Shown here piece after piece: positions 11,737 to 24,469 of a stretch of DNA of 64,000 bases. The translations under genes were made by a program, and so were the position numbers. Source of the stretch: Cryptomeria japonica. Taxonomy: Eukaryota > Streptophyta > Pinopsida > Cupressales > Cupressaceae. The first letter of the stretch is position 1. Each line of letters opens with the position of its first letter. The stretch spans positions 162,440,849 through 162,504,848 of the forward strand of contig NC_081413.1 in NCBI RefSeq assembly GCF_030272615.1. The letters are read 5' to 3'. The notes under the pieces are model-generated. The model worked only from the letters and a program-made list of their open reading frames with translations. It did not search any database and was not told the origin of the DNA.

Positions 11737-12456
11737 CTAGTAAGTATCATTATCAAGGATAGTTGGGTGGACAACCACATTGAATGCTTGGGAGCTGGTT
11801 AGGAATTCTGTAGAAGGATCAAATTGTGCTTTGATGGTGGCCATTTGGTCTACTGTGGTATTTAGTTTCCAAGGAATGCTCATGATATTGAAAGCATCAA
11901 AACTCTCTATTAGATCCCACACTCTAGTGTGGTAAGACCTCATGTAGACATGCTTGGCACTGGATATCCCTTGAACTTGATGAACCACTAGCTCAGAATC
12001 TCCAATGACTTTCAACTTTTTAATGCCCATCCTTTTCGCCATTTTCAAACCTTGAATCAGTCCTTCATACTCTTCTTCATTATTTGAGCATGTAAACTGC
12101 AACTGAAAAGGCTTTAGGACTTGTTTGCCTGAAGGGGGAGTGAGACAAACTCCCGCTCCGGAGCCCATCTTGTATTTGGCATCGTCAAAGTGTAGGGTCC
12201 ATAGTGCTGAAGACAACTGTTCTTCAGAGAATGAATCCTTAGTAAGATTTGGGATGATCTGATTTTCTTCAAAAATGCAATAGGTACCCAGGCCAGTGGC
12301 ATGGTAGTTAGAGAAGAGGTCCAAATCTAGGAACTCATTCAGAAAGGCTTCTTGCTTAGGTGGAATTTCTCCTGTTACTTCTTCGTCTTCTAAAAGCTCT
12401 ACCACCTTTCGTTCATCATTTGATATAGAGGTGTGGGTAGGCTCGAAATCAATCAA
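11737..12456 (-). pseudogene. Extra RNase H located before the reverse transcriptase
   Basis: About residues 60-200 of this open frame have an RNase HI layout: LHFDDA (first Asp; family members usually read F-D-G-A), GSGAGVCL, NNEEEYEGLI (Glu), GDSELVVHQVQG (Asp) and TVDQMA (fourth Asp). This resembles the archaeal-type RNase H acquired by Tat-lineage gypsy elements. It would degrade RNA in RNA-DNA hybrids during reverse transcription. Upstream is protease and downstream is RT, so the order is PR-RNH-RT. A separate, degenerate RNase H follows RT at 10.0-10.6 kb. The N-terminal ~60 residues are an unassigned acidic linker. Confidence 0.75.
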
Positions 12457-12459
12457 GGC

Positions 12460-12951
12460 CTAGTCGGCTATATGCTCAATGTGAAGGGATTCTAAAAGGA
12501 TTTTTAACTTGGCATCATCTTGGGTACAAAGGATGAGATGGAACCAATCTAGGTACATATAGCCTCCTATTTTAGGGATAAAATCTCGAGAAAGACAGAG
12601 TCCAAAGACAGGAGGGATATCAATGACTGCTACTTCTTGAGACACCATCACACTTGGACATGCAAATAATGTTAATGGGAGGTTTTTTCTGAGACCTACC
12701 TTCTCAACCCTGTTCCCATCGAGTTGCATGACCCCTTTATTCAAAGGGTCATACCTAATGTTTAATACTTTGGCGATTTCCTTAGGCATGATGATAGTGC
12801 TAGCCCCGGAATCTATTATGGAGTTATGCAAAATCTTATCTCCAACTATAAGGGTAAGGTAAAATGGATTTGGCTTAGGCTTACCTTCTCCTTGGGCAAT
12901 AGGGGGCGAGCTTTCATTTTTCAATACGGTCGAAGAGTGTGCTTTGCCCAC
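12460..12951 (-). pseudogene. gypsy aspartic protease
   Basis: Contains ILHNSIIDSGAST, the D-S-G-A active site of retroviral-type aspartic proteases, followed by a beta-rich segment and a hydrophobic V-x-D-I-P-P stretch. It would release Gag and Pol from the polyprotein. It lies between gag and the extra RNase H. The local frame is open for 163 codons, but the element around it is dead. Confidence 0.75.
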
Positions 12952-13159
12952 TACTGGTCAGAGACCTATTCTGTCAATCTGAAGAGATTGCAAAGCTATT
13001 GCACTTGCATCTTTTCCATCATGAGACAATGCCTCTCTTAGTCTTTTCTTTTGCTCCAAAATATTCAGGAGATCCCACAAAGAGACATGAGCTCGGGCCT
13101 TCTTCAACTATTCTACCACATCTAGCACCTGAGGTGTGAGAACTTTTAGCTCCTTCGGC

Positions 13160-14587
13160 TTATAAGGGATGAACTCTTTTTCTCGGATAGGCAAAATTAA
13201 TGACCGGTTGTTTAGAGGATCTAGCCATGGGCACTACTCTCATACTGCCAGTGCTTTCCCTGGTCAAACGCCTTTTAGAGAAGAGATTGTAATTTGAGTG
13301 CATGAGAGGGGTTCCATCCTTCAGGGTGATTGCGTCGTTGGTCAGCACCGTGTCCTCGTCTTCCATCCATGAAAAAAGCGCATGATCAGGGGCGATTTTT
13401 GCTTCTTGTTGCAATGACATCCCTTGCATCTGAGCGACAAAAGATGCATTATCCATACCTGAAGATGTATATGCACTCATCCAATGTCATGCCTGAATTC
13501 CTTTGTTCTACAACCCTCTGCTACAAATTCCTTCTTGGGCAATTCCTCAGAGTATGGACATTATTGCACTGGAAACACCAAGAGTTGGTGTTGTCTGCCA
13601 AGTTATTTTGGCCCACTATCAGTTCGCTACTAGTGGTTGGGTAGACAACCTACAACAGATTGGGGACTGGGACTATTTGGCCATTTGACTGAGGAGGTTT
13701 ATTAGCACGATGATTCATATGTTGGTACGGAGGTCGATTCCCTTGGAAATTTTGTTGAAAAGGAGGCTTGGCAGGCGAGACCTGGGCTCCTTTTAGGTTG
13801 ACAATTTCATTGGAGAAGGATCTTAGGAAAATTCTTCATATCACTAACTTCAGCAGCCAGAGAGGCGATTTGGGGAGTACGGAATGAATACATAGATTAT
13901 GGAGTGGATGTATTGGGAGTGGCTTCTTCTAAGACTTGAGTGGATATTTCAGGGAATACTGTCATTATAGGGCGAGGGGCTAGCTTCCCAGTGTTGATAA
14001 GGTTATTTTCAGCTTGGACTGCTATGTCAAATGTTTGCGGAAGAGTATTACCTCCTAAATATTGAATCATCACTGATATGTTAGAATTGAAAGCTTTTAG
14101 ATAGAATACGAAAGCCATATCCACTAGAGGGCGAGCAGACAATGGTATCCTCTGTCAGGTTTGTTGAAATCTCAGTTAAATCAGTTAGTGCTTCGATTGG
14201 AGCCCTCTTTATTGTGATGAGTTGGTGCATCAAGGACGATCTGTTAGCTTTATCCGAGAATCTCTGAAAGAAATGATCTCCCAGCTGATCCCAATCTCCT
14301 ATAGTGCTGGGGCCTAAGGCTTTGAACCAGTCCAAATCTTTTCCCTTGAAAGAGGCTACGAACAATCTTAGAGCCACATTTTGTTCAATGATACCATGGA
14401 CAGTGCAGACAGTGGCTACATCTTGCAAATGCTCCCCAGGAGTTTTATGACATTCTCCTGTGAACTTAGGAATGGCCTTAAGCGCACCTGGAGGGATGGC
14501 TCCCCAAACCATGGGTGGAATTGGGGGAATGAGAAGGCTACCATTATCCCAGGTCATAAAATTTCTGGGGGGAATGTGTGCCATCAC
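13160..14587 (-). pseudogene. gag: gypsy gag
   Basis: The first frame (14081-14587) has the retrotransposon Gag pattern: an AIPKFTGE start of the capsid region, a LRLFVASFKGKDLDWF segment and a W-x-x-L-x-x-x-F-x-x-RF helix. A frame change near 14100 leads into 13897-14142. A knuckle-like CFQCNNVHTLRNC lies near 13539-13577 and has CX2CX3HX4C spacing, one residue short of the usual CX2CX4HX4C. The frame at 13160-13480 is a low-similarity linker before protease. Broken by frameshifts, so non-functional. Confidence 0.7.
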
Positions 14588-15900
14588 AACATGTCAAGTC
14601 TGAATCAAGAACATAACCAAGATACAGTTAAATTTTTTTGCAACATAAGGAAATACTCATCATGCATTTACCAAATAACAAGTGCAAAACATAGTTTAAT
14701 CGGCAAAATCTTAGATAAATGTATTCCCAAAGTTATTGGAATTCTAATAGAACAACACGGAAAAGACCATCAAAGCATACTGAAAGAAGTATCAATAAGG
14801 CCGTAGGCACAATTTGGATAACCTTCTCCAGAAAATGGTAATAGTTTTAAAAGGCTAAAATTCCTACTAAGAAAACTTAATTGTTCTTGAAAAGTTTTGA
14901 ACCCCTCCTAACAGGGAAAAAACAAGCATAAATAGAGCCCGCAGCTCTGGAAAACAGCTCCCAAACACGCCAAAAAGGCATAACCACCTCCGAACAAAAA
15001 ACCATGTCATGTCACCCTGAAGATCACACCCATCAAAATGGTCTTGAGACTTTACTCCCTGCCTAGAACGATCTACATACTGTCATAAATCAAAAATATT
15101 TCGCTAACCTTGGATAGGCAAGCTAGAAAATCCTTTCAAACAGAAATGCACCCACCAAAACATGACGGTGTCGAGTAACCATTTGCTTACTGTGCTAAAA
15201 GGTGGGTCCCAAAAAGAAACCCAGTCAGCACGTCTTTCCATTTGTCATCGACACTCTACTCCAAAAACTAAATGCCAAATACAGACCGAGGGAGTAACGT
15301 CGAGCTGACAATTGTCTTGTATGCCCTGCACTGCTGGAAAACTAAAAAGGCAAAAAAAGTAACCCAGCCAAAAACCTTAGTCACGATGTTTTTAATGTGA
15401 ACACCTCCCTCTTAGAAATTGTGGCAATGGGTCCATAACCATTGGTCACTTTCTACTTTTTGTTACCCTGCTAATTTTGGTAATTTATCATCATCCAGTT
15501 ATTATTTATTGACTTTAGAGAAGACATCGCTTTTGCTAGATTCCAAAGCACTCTAATACTTCTTGAAGCCCCAATCAACTCTACAAACGGATGTGTGCAC
15601 CAAGATGGTGTTCAAAAAAGTGGACACACTCCTAAAAATAGTTGGAAAAACACAAAACCTGCATGGGTTATTTGAAATTTTAAAAACCCCATACGCGTTT
15701 TGGGTCATTTTGCCAAGCCTAAATGAAGCAAAACTATGCACAAGGTTTTTCTTATACTAAATGCATATGTGGTTTAGTTTTCAAAACCCTATACATGTTT
15801 TGTTGTCAATAAATTTTTTTGACTGCAGCCGCTAGGTCATTTTCATCCACGGCCACAAGAAAAAACACTTTAAGGGTTTCAAGCAACATAATACATGAAC
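14588..15900. other. Probable gypsy leader and unassigned sequence
   Basis: No coding signal on either strand. The part next to gag is expected to hold the untranslated leader, PBS and 5' LTR of the gypsy element, but I cannot recognise them. From about 15640 there are several AAAACCC(C/T)NTAC-like short repeats (near 15685 and 15784). Confidence 0.3.
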
Positions 15901-17924
15901 AGGGTTTTTGAAAATCAAACACATACACAATGGAAAGAGGTATGAGACCCAATTTTTTCATCTATTGTATGCATTTGATAAATTATATTTGCAATTAGAA
16001 TGTAAATTCATTGTTTTTGATTTTTTTGATTTTTTATTTTTTTGTTATGAATGCATACCAGATTCGGAAAATAATGCCCCCCCAGCAAGAAACACCTCTT
16101 GAAAACTTAGGACAAATTTCCATAAGAGAACCCATAGGAGATCCCACAACCAAACCCTCAAGATACAAACCCTCCAGCGCCTCCAGTAGACCATTCACAA
16201 GCTACACAGAAGGGTTTGATAAACCAATTAACACAAAACACTGCCAACATAACTAGACTGAAGACATCTGAGCATGAGAATCATGTATCCCTTGCCACAA
16301 CCCTAGAATCATTGGCTAGTAGTGCCAATGAAATTTCCAATCAAATTACAAAATGGGGATGCTATAGAGATTGATGTTGTGCTTTCTATGCTAGTGGGTA
16401 GTCATATAATGAAGTGAAAAAAAAACATAGAGCACAAATGTGTGCTCTTTTTATTGATCCCAAAATGGGTGAGACCTTAACCCTTAATTGAAAGAGGTTT
16501 CATAAACATTAGTGTAGCCATTTGTAGATGAAAAATGATTTTTGGGATAGGTGGTGGATGGTCTTTGACCAACCACCTTGTAATAATTTTGAGGTTCCAT
16601 TAAATTTTTTGAGGAAACTATATTGTGAGTTTATCCTCACTAAGCGACCAAACTATTTTGATATGAGAGAGTTCTAGGGTAGAGGTGGAGGCTCTTCCCA
16701 AGATAGACCTAGAGCTTGGAGGGTACTAAACCCCCAAAGTTGCATCCCCCTAGCACCAAAACATGTGGTCCATGTCATGATCCCAGTAGCCTTGAAAGTG
16801 TTGATGGAGCTACAGACTCTTTAGGCAGCCACTGCATTGATCGATGTCATCATTCAACATGGCACATAGTTATCACATCCTCTTGGCCTATACGATGATC
16901 CAGTAGTTGAGCCATCTAGCCTTGGTGAGCCCATTCAACATGTGTGTCCTAGTTGTTCAGCTATATGCTATGGGATGGATGTCGAGGCCAGTGTAGATGG
17001 TTCTACATCCCATCTATGTACAATTTGTGGGACTAGATGTCAGACTACCACTATAGAGGATGTGGCACTGACTGATGATTTAATGTATATGGTGTATGGT
17101 GGTCACACGCAGACACAAGTGTGTTGATTTGAATTGATAACATTTTATTTAATAAGCTCTTAAAACTTGTAAATGTAAATGAATTTTCATTTATAGATCA
17201 ATTTAAATTGATACAAACAATATGCATTTCAAGATGTAGCAGTGGGTGTTAATACACCATCTGATATTCCTCCCACACTTGATGCAGCTACAGCTTCGAC
17301 GCTTGAGGCATAAATTTTGTAGCATGTTAAAATAGAATTGTACCTTGAATTCAATTTTTTTATATAAGATATACTAACTCTCTTTAATGTATATTTATTT
17401 CATGTTTTACAGGTGTTGTCAAGGGATCAAATGTCCTAGATTGATAATGTCATGCTCTCGGCCATCAATTTTGGCCTAGAAAGCTATGTTGTATCATATT
17501 TTGCACACCTCTTTCATGTATTCTTTTGATTGAATATGCAAGTCATTTAAATTTAGATTTATTAAATTATATTTAATATTATCTACTAATATCTTTTGTG
17601 TTAATTTTGTTTCTTTTAGGGTACCCCACACATGTCTAGGATACCTCCTTGGTGAAAGAAATCCTCAAGGACGCCTAAACATCAAAAGCTAATTGAACAC
17701 ATTTTTAATTGACACAATTGTTTGAAAATGTTGAAATTGTATTAATTGGAACTTGTAGATTGATTAGTCTTTTTTGTATCTCTTATATACAACGGTAATT
17801 AGGATTTGTAGAATTGATGAATGTACCTGATATGCCAGAGGATCAAGAGAGGGAAGAGGTATGTATCTCTACTTTATTTTCTTGATTTGATGATTATATG
17901 CACATGTACATGTGAACTTTAGAT

Positions 17925-19060
17925 AAATTCTAATCTTATCATTTTTCATACAAGAAATAGCCATAGTTTCTTCATCAATGGTGAGCCCTCCTAAGTCTAC
18001 TGGAGAAGCATCCCAGGATTTGGTATACTTTTGTTCTATATATTGTAGTTTTTTTAGTGTTTTTGATCTATATATGTTTTTGGTTTTTTAAACAAAAGTG
18101 TCAAGCCATTGATATATATATATATATATAAAAGAAAAACTGATTCAAGAGCTCAATAGGGAAAGAACCAGAAAGAAAACCCTATATCCTTGCTCAGATA
18201 CAGTGACAAAGAAAGAAGGAGGATATGAGAAGAAGCCATATGATCCAAAGAGATAAATAGGGATTTCCCATAGAATGAGTCTATTAGGGGCCAAAAAGAG
18301 AGTAACTAGTTGGGACAAGACCGAAGAAAACCAAAAAATAACCAAACCCCTTAACCGGTTACAGTGGCAATTGAGGAGCATGAATATGATTGTCTAAGCA
18401 CTAATAAGATGTGCCAACTGGTTTCCCATTATGTTATATTGGTGCTTTGATACCAGTATGATGTCCTTATGACTGGTTAATAAAGAGAGAAGCCTCTAAT
18501 ACCAGTGCTAGTCGACAAGCAAAGAAGATGACTCCTCTACCGGTTCGGTTGCCATTAGATTTTCCATCCGACAAAAAAGAGCATATTCTAGGTAGCGAAA
18601 AATAAAATTGGAATAACTTTACTCGTTCATGGTGGTGTCTTCCTGGGACTGAATTGTAGGGGCATCGAAAATGGGCAGAAAGGAAGTAGTCCATCCTGTG
18701 ACTTCATCCTACGTTGGTACGTTGAGGTCTGGAACCCTATCTGTAGTCTGACCCCTTTCCACAGGTTGCGATGTTTGCAAACAGGGGTCAACATTTTCTA
18801 TTTCCAGGATTTCCATTAGAGCCCCAACTTTATATTTTTCCAAGGCTTGATCTATATATGTTATTACATTATATTAATTGTATTTAACCTACAATACTTA
18901 TCATTATATTAATTGTATTTAATCTTATCATTTTTCATATAGGAAATAGCCATAGTTGCTTCATGAATGGCGAGCCCTCCTAAGTCTACTGGAGAAGCAT
19001 CTCAAGCTCTGCTACACTTGTTCTATATATTGTAGGTTTTTAGTGTTTTTTATCTATATA
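17925..19060. repeat. Direct duplication of an exon-like module with flanks
   Basis: The segment around 17925-18080 recurs at about 18916-19060: both have the TTATCATTTTTCATA lead-in, the GAAATAGCCATAGTT exon-like start, CCTAAGTCTACTGGAGAAGC and the TTGTTCTATATATTGTAG tail. Between the copies (about 18120-18830) is unrelated sequence that begins after an (AT)n tract and contains ACCGGTT words. Confidence 0.7.
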
Positions 19061-19327
19061 TGTTATTACCTTGTATTAATTGTATTTAACCTACAATAGG
19101 CCCCTTCTCAGTTTGGGCATAACGTGGAACCTCTCAAGTTCCATTTTAAGAGGACTCTTAAGTCTGACAAGGCACCGAAAGAAAAGAAGGTAGATCACAA
19201 ATCAATAGATGTGGCAATATACAATTCAATTGCAAAGAAATTATAGTTGAATGTATAGTTATGTTGATAATTGTGAACTATTTTATACAAAAGGATTCTA
19301 ACTTGTCTTTTGAATTATGGTTGTGCA

Positions 19328-20133
19328 TGTTAGGGTTCCCACAGATACTGAGAGGGGGGGGGTGAATCAGTATCTGACTGGTAATGAAATTTTCTTAAAA
19401 TAGAACATGCAAAATATAAAGTAACAGTATACCGGTATGTAAGAATTAATGCAAATAACAGAATCAAAAACATCCACATGAAAAGAACACCATAACACAA
19501 GATGTTTAACGAGGAAACCTGGTGTGGGAAAAACCTCGGTGGGATTTGTGACCCACAATATTCACTTACTGGCCAATAAGAGAATATTACTTACAATAGG
19601 GGCCTGCACATGCAGGAAGGCCAACTGCCTGGAGCTCACTGCTCAATAAGAAGTCACACTGACTTACAATGAGGATTATGCAAATCCAATAATCTATTCT
19701 GCTTTACAATAGCATCTTCAATGCCAGATTCAGTACCAGTTCTTGCTCTATTCTTTACATATACCCTTGACCTATAATTCACATATTAGGTCTGCCTTAT
19801 AATTTATTTTTGCTTCCTATCCATATCCTATAGATGCCTACAATGATCTTTGTTATATACAAGAGTCATTTTACAATTTGCCAATTCAGCTTACAATGAT
19901 AAACAAAATATTACATATCAAAAATCCTGTCAGCCTCTGTACTGGTATATATATTTCCTTCTATGTCAGTGTACATCTTCTGTGCCGGTGCCAGTGTAGA
20001 TTTATTTTGTTGATGCCGGTGCACTGTTTTGTTTGAGTAATGCTTTGTCGGTGCCATAGGATTGCAAGGTTGCCATCAATGACAAAACCTTCAATCACAC
20101 ACAATGTCTCATTGGAGTGTCCATATGCCAACA
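19328..20133 (-). mobile_element. Solo LTR of the element B family
   Basis: Plus strand begins TGTTAGGGTTCCCACAG and ends ATATGCCAACA, matching the LTRs at 24470 and 30301 across its length. It is flanked by a perfect 5-bp duplication, GTGCA (19323-19327 and 20134-20138). There is no internal sequence, as expected from recombination between the two LTRs of a former full element. The base after the right duplication completes an AG just before an exon-like segment. Confidence 0.93.
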
Positions 20134-20265
20134 GTGCAGCCATCTACAGAGTCGCGTACTACATCAAAGAGGCTCCATTTTGATGATACACCACAAATAT
20201 AGGATCATATAGTGTTAGCTATGGTCATTGAAGGACCAATACATCTAGATATAGTCTAAATTTTT

Positions 20266-21230
20266 ATTTTATATCGATCTAGACATGGAATATGCCATAT
20301 TTTTGTAAAACTTTTATTAACTTGGCAAATATGCCATTTTTTGTATACATACACACTTATTGTGCATTTTGATGTATATAAATGTTGATATTCAATCCAA
20401 TAAATGTGCACTATGTTCATTATTGTACATTTTGTTGATATTGATATTAATATTCAGTACATACACAAATTGTTCATCGTGTTCATTATTGTGCATTTTT
20501 TATATAAATGTTAATTTATAATTGGTATAGTTAATTTTTGCTCAAACAAAGACATACAATTCATTATGTGAGCAATACATCCAAAGTGCTCAACAAATAA
20601 GTCTGAATGATAACAAACAAGCTTATAAAATTGTAATGAAAGAGCCTCCAACACAAAATCATTAAAATTTGTCTCTACCTAAAATAGTAGTCGCAAGCTA
20701 GGTATTTCCAAGACCAGTGGCTTGCTAATCAATTACTTCAGCTAAACAAATGCCTTTTGTTGAATTCTACCCCACATAAAAGACTTAACAATTGCCATCA
20801 CAGAATATGAAGCATTGTAACTATGGAATATGATTTGATAAGATTTTTTAGATATTGAACTACCCCTAAAAAACTCCATGTCTCAATCACAATGAAAGTC
20901 TTGGATCACTTCAAAATAACTTCCACTTTTACTAAATTCCTAACAATAGCTAGATCCTTGTCTAATAAATTTTGATCTCAACTACTCCATAGACTTGGCT
21001 AATCTTTGATATCGGACTTAGAAATATATTCAGTGTATCTACCGACTATCCTTTTATAAATTTAAATGAATATTTGCCTATGTAATCAACACTATGTATG
21101 TAAACAAAAAAATTCCATTTTCTGCAATCATGGGTTACAATGAAATAAGGTGATTTGATAAGATTTATAAAATATTGAATTAACCCTACAAAACTCCTTG
21201 CCTCAATCATAGTGAAATTCAATGGTAATG
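20266..21230. other. AT-rich sequence, nothing recognised
   Basis: No coding frame, repeat or terminal motif that I can support on either strand. Confidence 0.4.
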
Positions 21231-21488
21231 ATCACATTTGATCCATGGTAATGATCACTAGATGTTTTTTATTCCTTTCCTTTATATCTGTCAATGTGAG
21301 TGGTGTGGGAGCACCCTCATGCTCGCAATGGTCAAATTCGGGTTTTGTCTTGTTTTATGTTGTTTCATCTAAATAAGGTCATTTAGGACCATTAATGATC
21401 ATTTGGAGTCAATTGCAAAAGTTTGGGGTCATTTGGATAAAAGATATAAAAGTTGCTCAATTCTTGTCAAAGTTGCTCAGTTGTTGTC

Positions 21489-22340
21489 AAGGTTACAAGA
21501 TAGGCTAAATTTGATTTCGTTCATTGTGGGAATGAACCAGCAGCATGAGCATGTTTGAGTGGGAAGGTTTATGGAAGGCATGCTCCTATTGTGCCTCCCA
21601 GCTCACAGGAACATCCAGAGCCATACCCTACAGAAACGATATCTCAAGTGCCCTAAGTCCAAAAAAATGTTGAACTTTGATAGACTATTTCTCGCAATCC
21701 AGGATGCATACGATTGATCTGTTTGAACCTATAGGGTCATGTGAGGCCCGTCTATAACAACCTATCTTGGTTTTTGAATACTTGTAGCTATTTTCATATG
21801 GTAGCATTTTTTCAGTTGGTGCAAAAATCGTCAGATGCATGTAATGCAAGGTTGCAAGATAGGCTAAATTTGATTATGTTCGTTGTGGGCATGAAAAAAA
21901 CAACATGAGTGCATGTAGGTGGGTATTTTTATGGTAGGCATGCTCCTATTGTACCTCCCATCTTGCTCAAACATCTAGAGCCATACCCTACTAATGCGAT
22001 CTCTCAAGTGCCCTAAGTCCAAAAAATTGTCAAAAATTTGACGGACTATTTCTCACAATTCAAGATGCATATGATTGATCTATTTGAACCTATAGGGTCA
22101 TGTGAGGCCTGTCTATAATGACCTAGGTTTTTGAAGACTTGGAGCTATTTTCACATGGTAGCATTTTTTCAGTTGGTGCAAAAACCATCAGATGCATGCA
22201 ATGCAAGGTTGCAAGATAGGCTAATTTTGATTTTGTTCGTTGTGGGCACAAACTAGTAGCACAAGCACATCTACATGGACACATTTATGGTAGGCATTCT
22301 CCTATTGTGCCTCCCAGTTCACTAGAACATCCAGAGCCAT
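21489..22340. repeat. Tandem repeat, period about 357-359 bp, ~2.4 copies
   Basis: The phrase AAGGTTRCAAGATAGGCTAA occurs at 21489, 21848 and 22205. The copies share GGCATGCTCCTATTGTRCC, CCATACCCTAC and CTATAGGGTCATGTGAGGCC. The third copy breaks off near 22340. Confidence 0.85.
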
Positions 22341-22499
22341 ATGTTAGGCATACACATGTACTCATAAATAGTCATAAATTAGGTCATGTACTCATAAATA
22401 GTCATACAAAATTTCAAGTATAATGAAAAATACAAAATGCATCACAAAATTCCATTTATGCACAAATTTATATATACAAAAAATTTACATATACAAAAG

Positions 22500-22765
22500 T
22501 TGACATATATTCAAAAATTTGCCTCTAAAAATGGACAAATCAGCTCTTGGCTATTTAAATATACAAAAAAAATATTTACAAATCAACTCATGGGCATTTA
22601 TATATAATTTGGCATTTAAATATGCAAAATCCAATTTATGGTCATCAAAATATACAAAATTTGGCATTTAAATATGTATAAATCAGCTCATGGCCATTTA
22701 GATATACAAAATTTTGCCTCTAAATATGAACAAATTAGCTCATGGGCATTTATATATACAAAAAA
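22500..22765. repeat. Degenerate short tandem repeats
   Basis: Repeated AT-rich phrases such as CTCATGGCCATTTA, AATATACAAAATTTGGCATT and TTTGCCTCTAAATATG in variable order, roughly 50-75 bp apart. Confidence 0.5.
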
Positions 22766-24469
22766 CAAATATAGAATAATTCACTGACGATATATAAAAA
22801 ATTCTCAAAATCATTCTACCCTGAACCATAGAATCATTGTAATGCTCCAACAATTGAACACTTGTAGATGACACAAAATCAATCAAGTGAGCCTTTGGAA
22901 TTGTCTCTAACCCATATTGTGTCAAGTATTGCCTTGTGGACGGATTCACAAACTTTCCATAAATTCTTGTTATGAGGTCTACCACAATACTTGATCAATT
23001 GAATATTTGTTACAACAACAAGGTTGGAGAAATGAAGAATATCTCTATGTGTTACAAAGTTCTTGAACAACCAAATATCCCAATTCTTGATAGGGTATCT
23101 CCCAAGCCATGTGCCTATCATGACAACAGACCCTATTGGGTATTCAATACCCTCTCCGACAATGATTACGGCTGTCAATTTTCTTGTAGGCTCAATACAA
23201 CGACACAAAAATTAATTTGTTCCTTCTTCATTGTTCTCTTCTGCAACAATGCGTACACATGACCTACATTGTATAGAATGATAATTAATACCAAAAATAA
23301 TGTGTGATGTAACAAAATGAGCCAAAAAAAATTCTTGCAAAAAAATTAACCAAAAAAATCACCTAGTTCCACTAGGTCAGATACATGGTCAAAATCCACT
23401 GATGCTTCCATCTAGTTCAATTGCAGTGCTCTGGGAACTTGATATGTATCAATTGGAACCAATGGTCTACAAGACCATTTGTCAACCCACTCTTGTGATT
23501 CGTATTCTTCCCACAAAAAATTCACATGTGAAGAGAAAAAACATACAATCTATCTAGTATAAATTACTAGTGAACTTGCATTTGAGCTTCTAAATGAGTG
23601 CATTTCATTCGATCCTACAAATGTACAATAATCTTGATAGTTTTCAATGTTAGATTGACTAATCAACCAAAAATATCTATGAACCATTGATGTACCTGCA
23701 TTACCCAGTCTTGGATTGTAGAGTTACACCATCACATAATTGTTGTTGCATCTATCAACTCAGCACCACCTTTGTACTTCAATTCTTCTCTAGATAGGGC
23801 TCTTTTTATGCATGCTCTTGCACCATCGTGCTCCCCCTTTCCATGTCCAGTCTTAGTGAAAGTTGTACACCACTCGTCACATGCACCCTAGTCAACCAAT
23901 AGAACATCCTTGCATTCTTGAATTGTGAGGTGCAATTATCTGACCATATTATGTGTTGGTTGTATCATATGTTTCTTTCCCTTAAATTATCATAGAAAAC
24001 TTTAAAGCATGCGCACAAAATTTGACAAATGGGTACAATCATCACTTATGTAGAAGTGATACTCTCTTACAACATTTCTATCCTCATGTATGCTATCATC
24101 TTCGTGCATGATTGCTATGTGTACAAAAATAGAAACTTGTGTAGATTGGTAATACATAGATTGCACTTCATTTTGAGGTTGTAGTGTATAATTTTCAGCA
24201 AAATCAATGATAGAGACAATGGTACCAAGAGAAAATTTGTCCTTACATAACTTGAATTGCTCATCTAACCACCAAGATCTATGTGTATGCATTATGTACT
24301 CATAAACTAGTTTCTCTTGAAACATTTTAAAAAATTCAACTACATATATCATTTTTCACTAACTCACATCTCTTTAATTCTTTTACATCTTTAACCCCAT
24401 ATATGACTATCTTGTATTTTCTAAAAGAAACTAGTTTCTTACCAATTTCGTGCATTCTCTCCAAATGTA

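Larger units (their letters stand above)
4720..14587 (-). mobile_element. Ty3/gypsy retrotransposon, Tat/Ogre-like, degenerate
   Basis: Reading leftward the order is gag, aspartic protease, RNase H, reverse transcriptase, degenerate RNase H, integrase, then an antisense ORF and another sense ORF. An additional RNase H and extra ORFs are traits of the Tat/Ogre branch of plant gypsy elements. Having the extra RNase H before RT is less usual. I could not define LTRs, PBS or target duplication. The left end may have been removed by the insertion of element A at 4495, and the right end probably lies between 14600 and 15550. Confidence 0.8.
15901..20265 (+). pseudogene. Exon-like fragments of an unrecognised gene or transposon ORF
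   Basis: Patches of plus-strand coding-like sequence separated by AT-rich, intron-like spacers: about 16040-16256 (starting MNAYQIRKIMPPQQETP), 16330-17126 (interrupted by several stops), 17240-17312 (VAVGVNTPSDIPPTLDAA), 17960-18026 and its duplicate 18942-19010 (VSPPKSTGEASQ), 19102-19243 (FHFKRTLKSDKAPKEKK) and 20139-20260. Several patches are preceded by AG and followed by GT. A solo LTR sits at 19328-20133. I do not recognise a domain. The neighbouring transposase-like pseudogene on the other strand suggests an accessory transposon gene (inference, weak). Confidence 0.3.
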
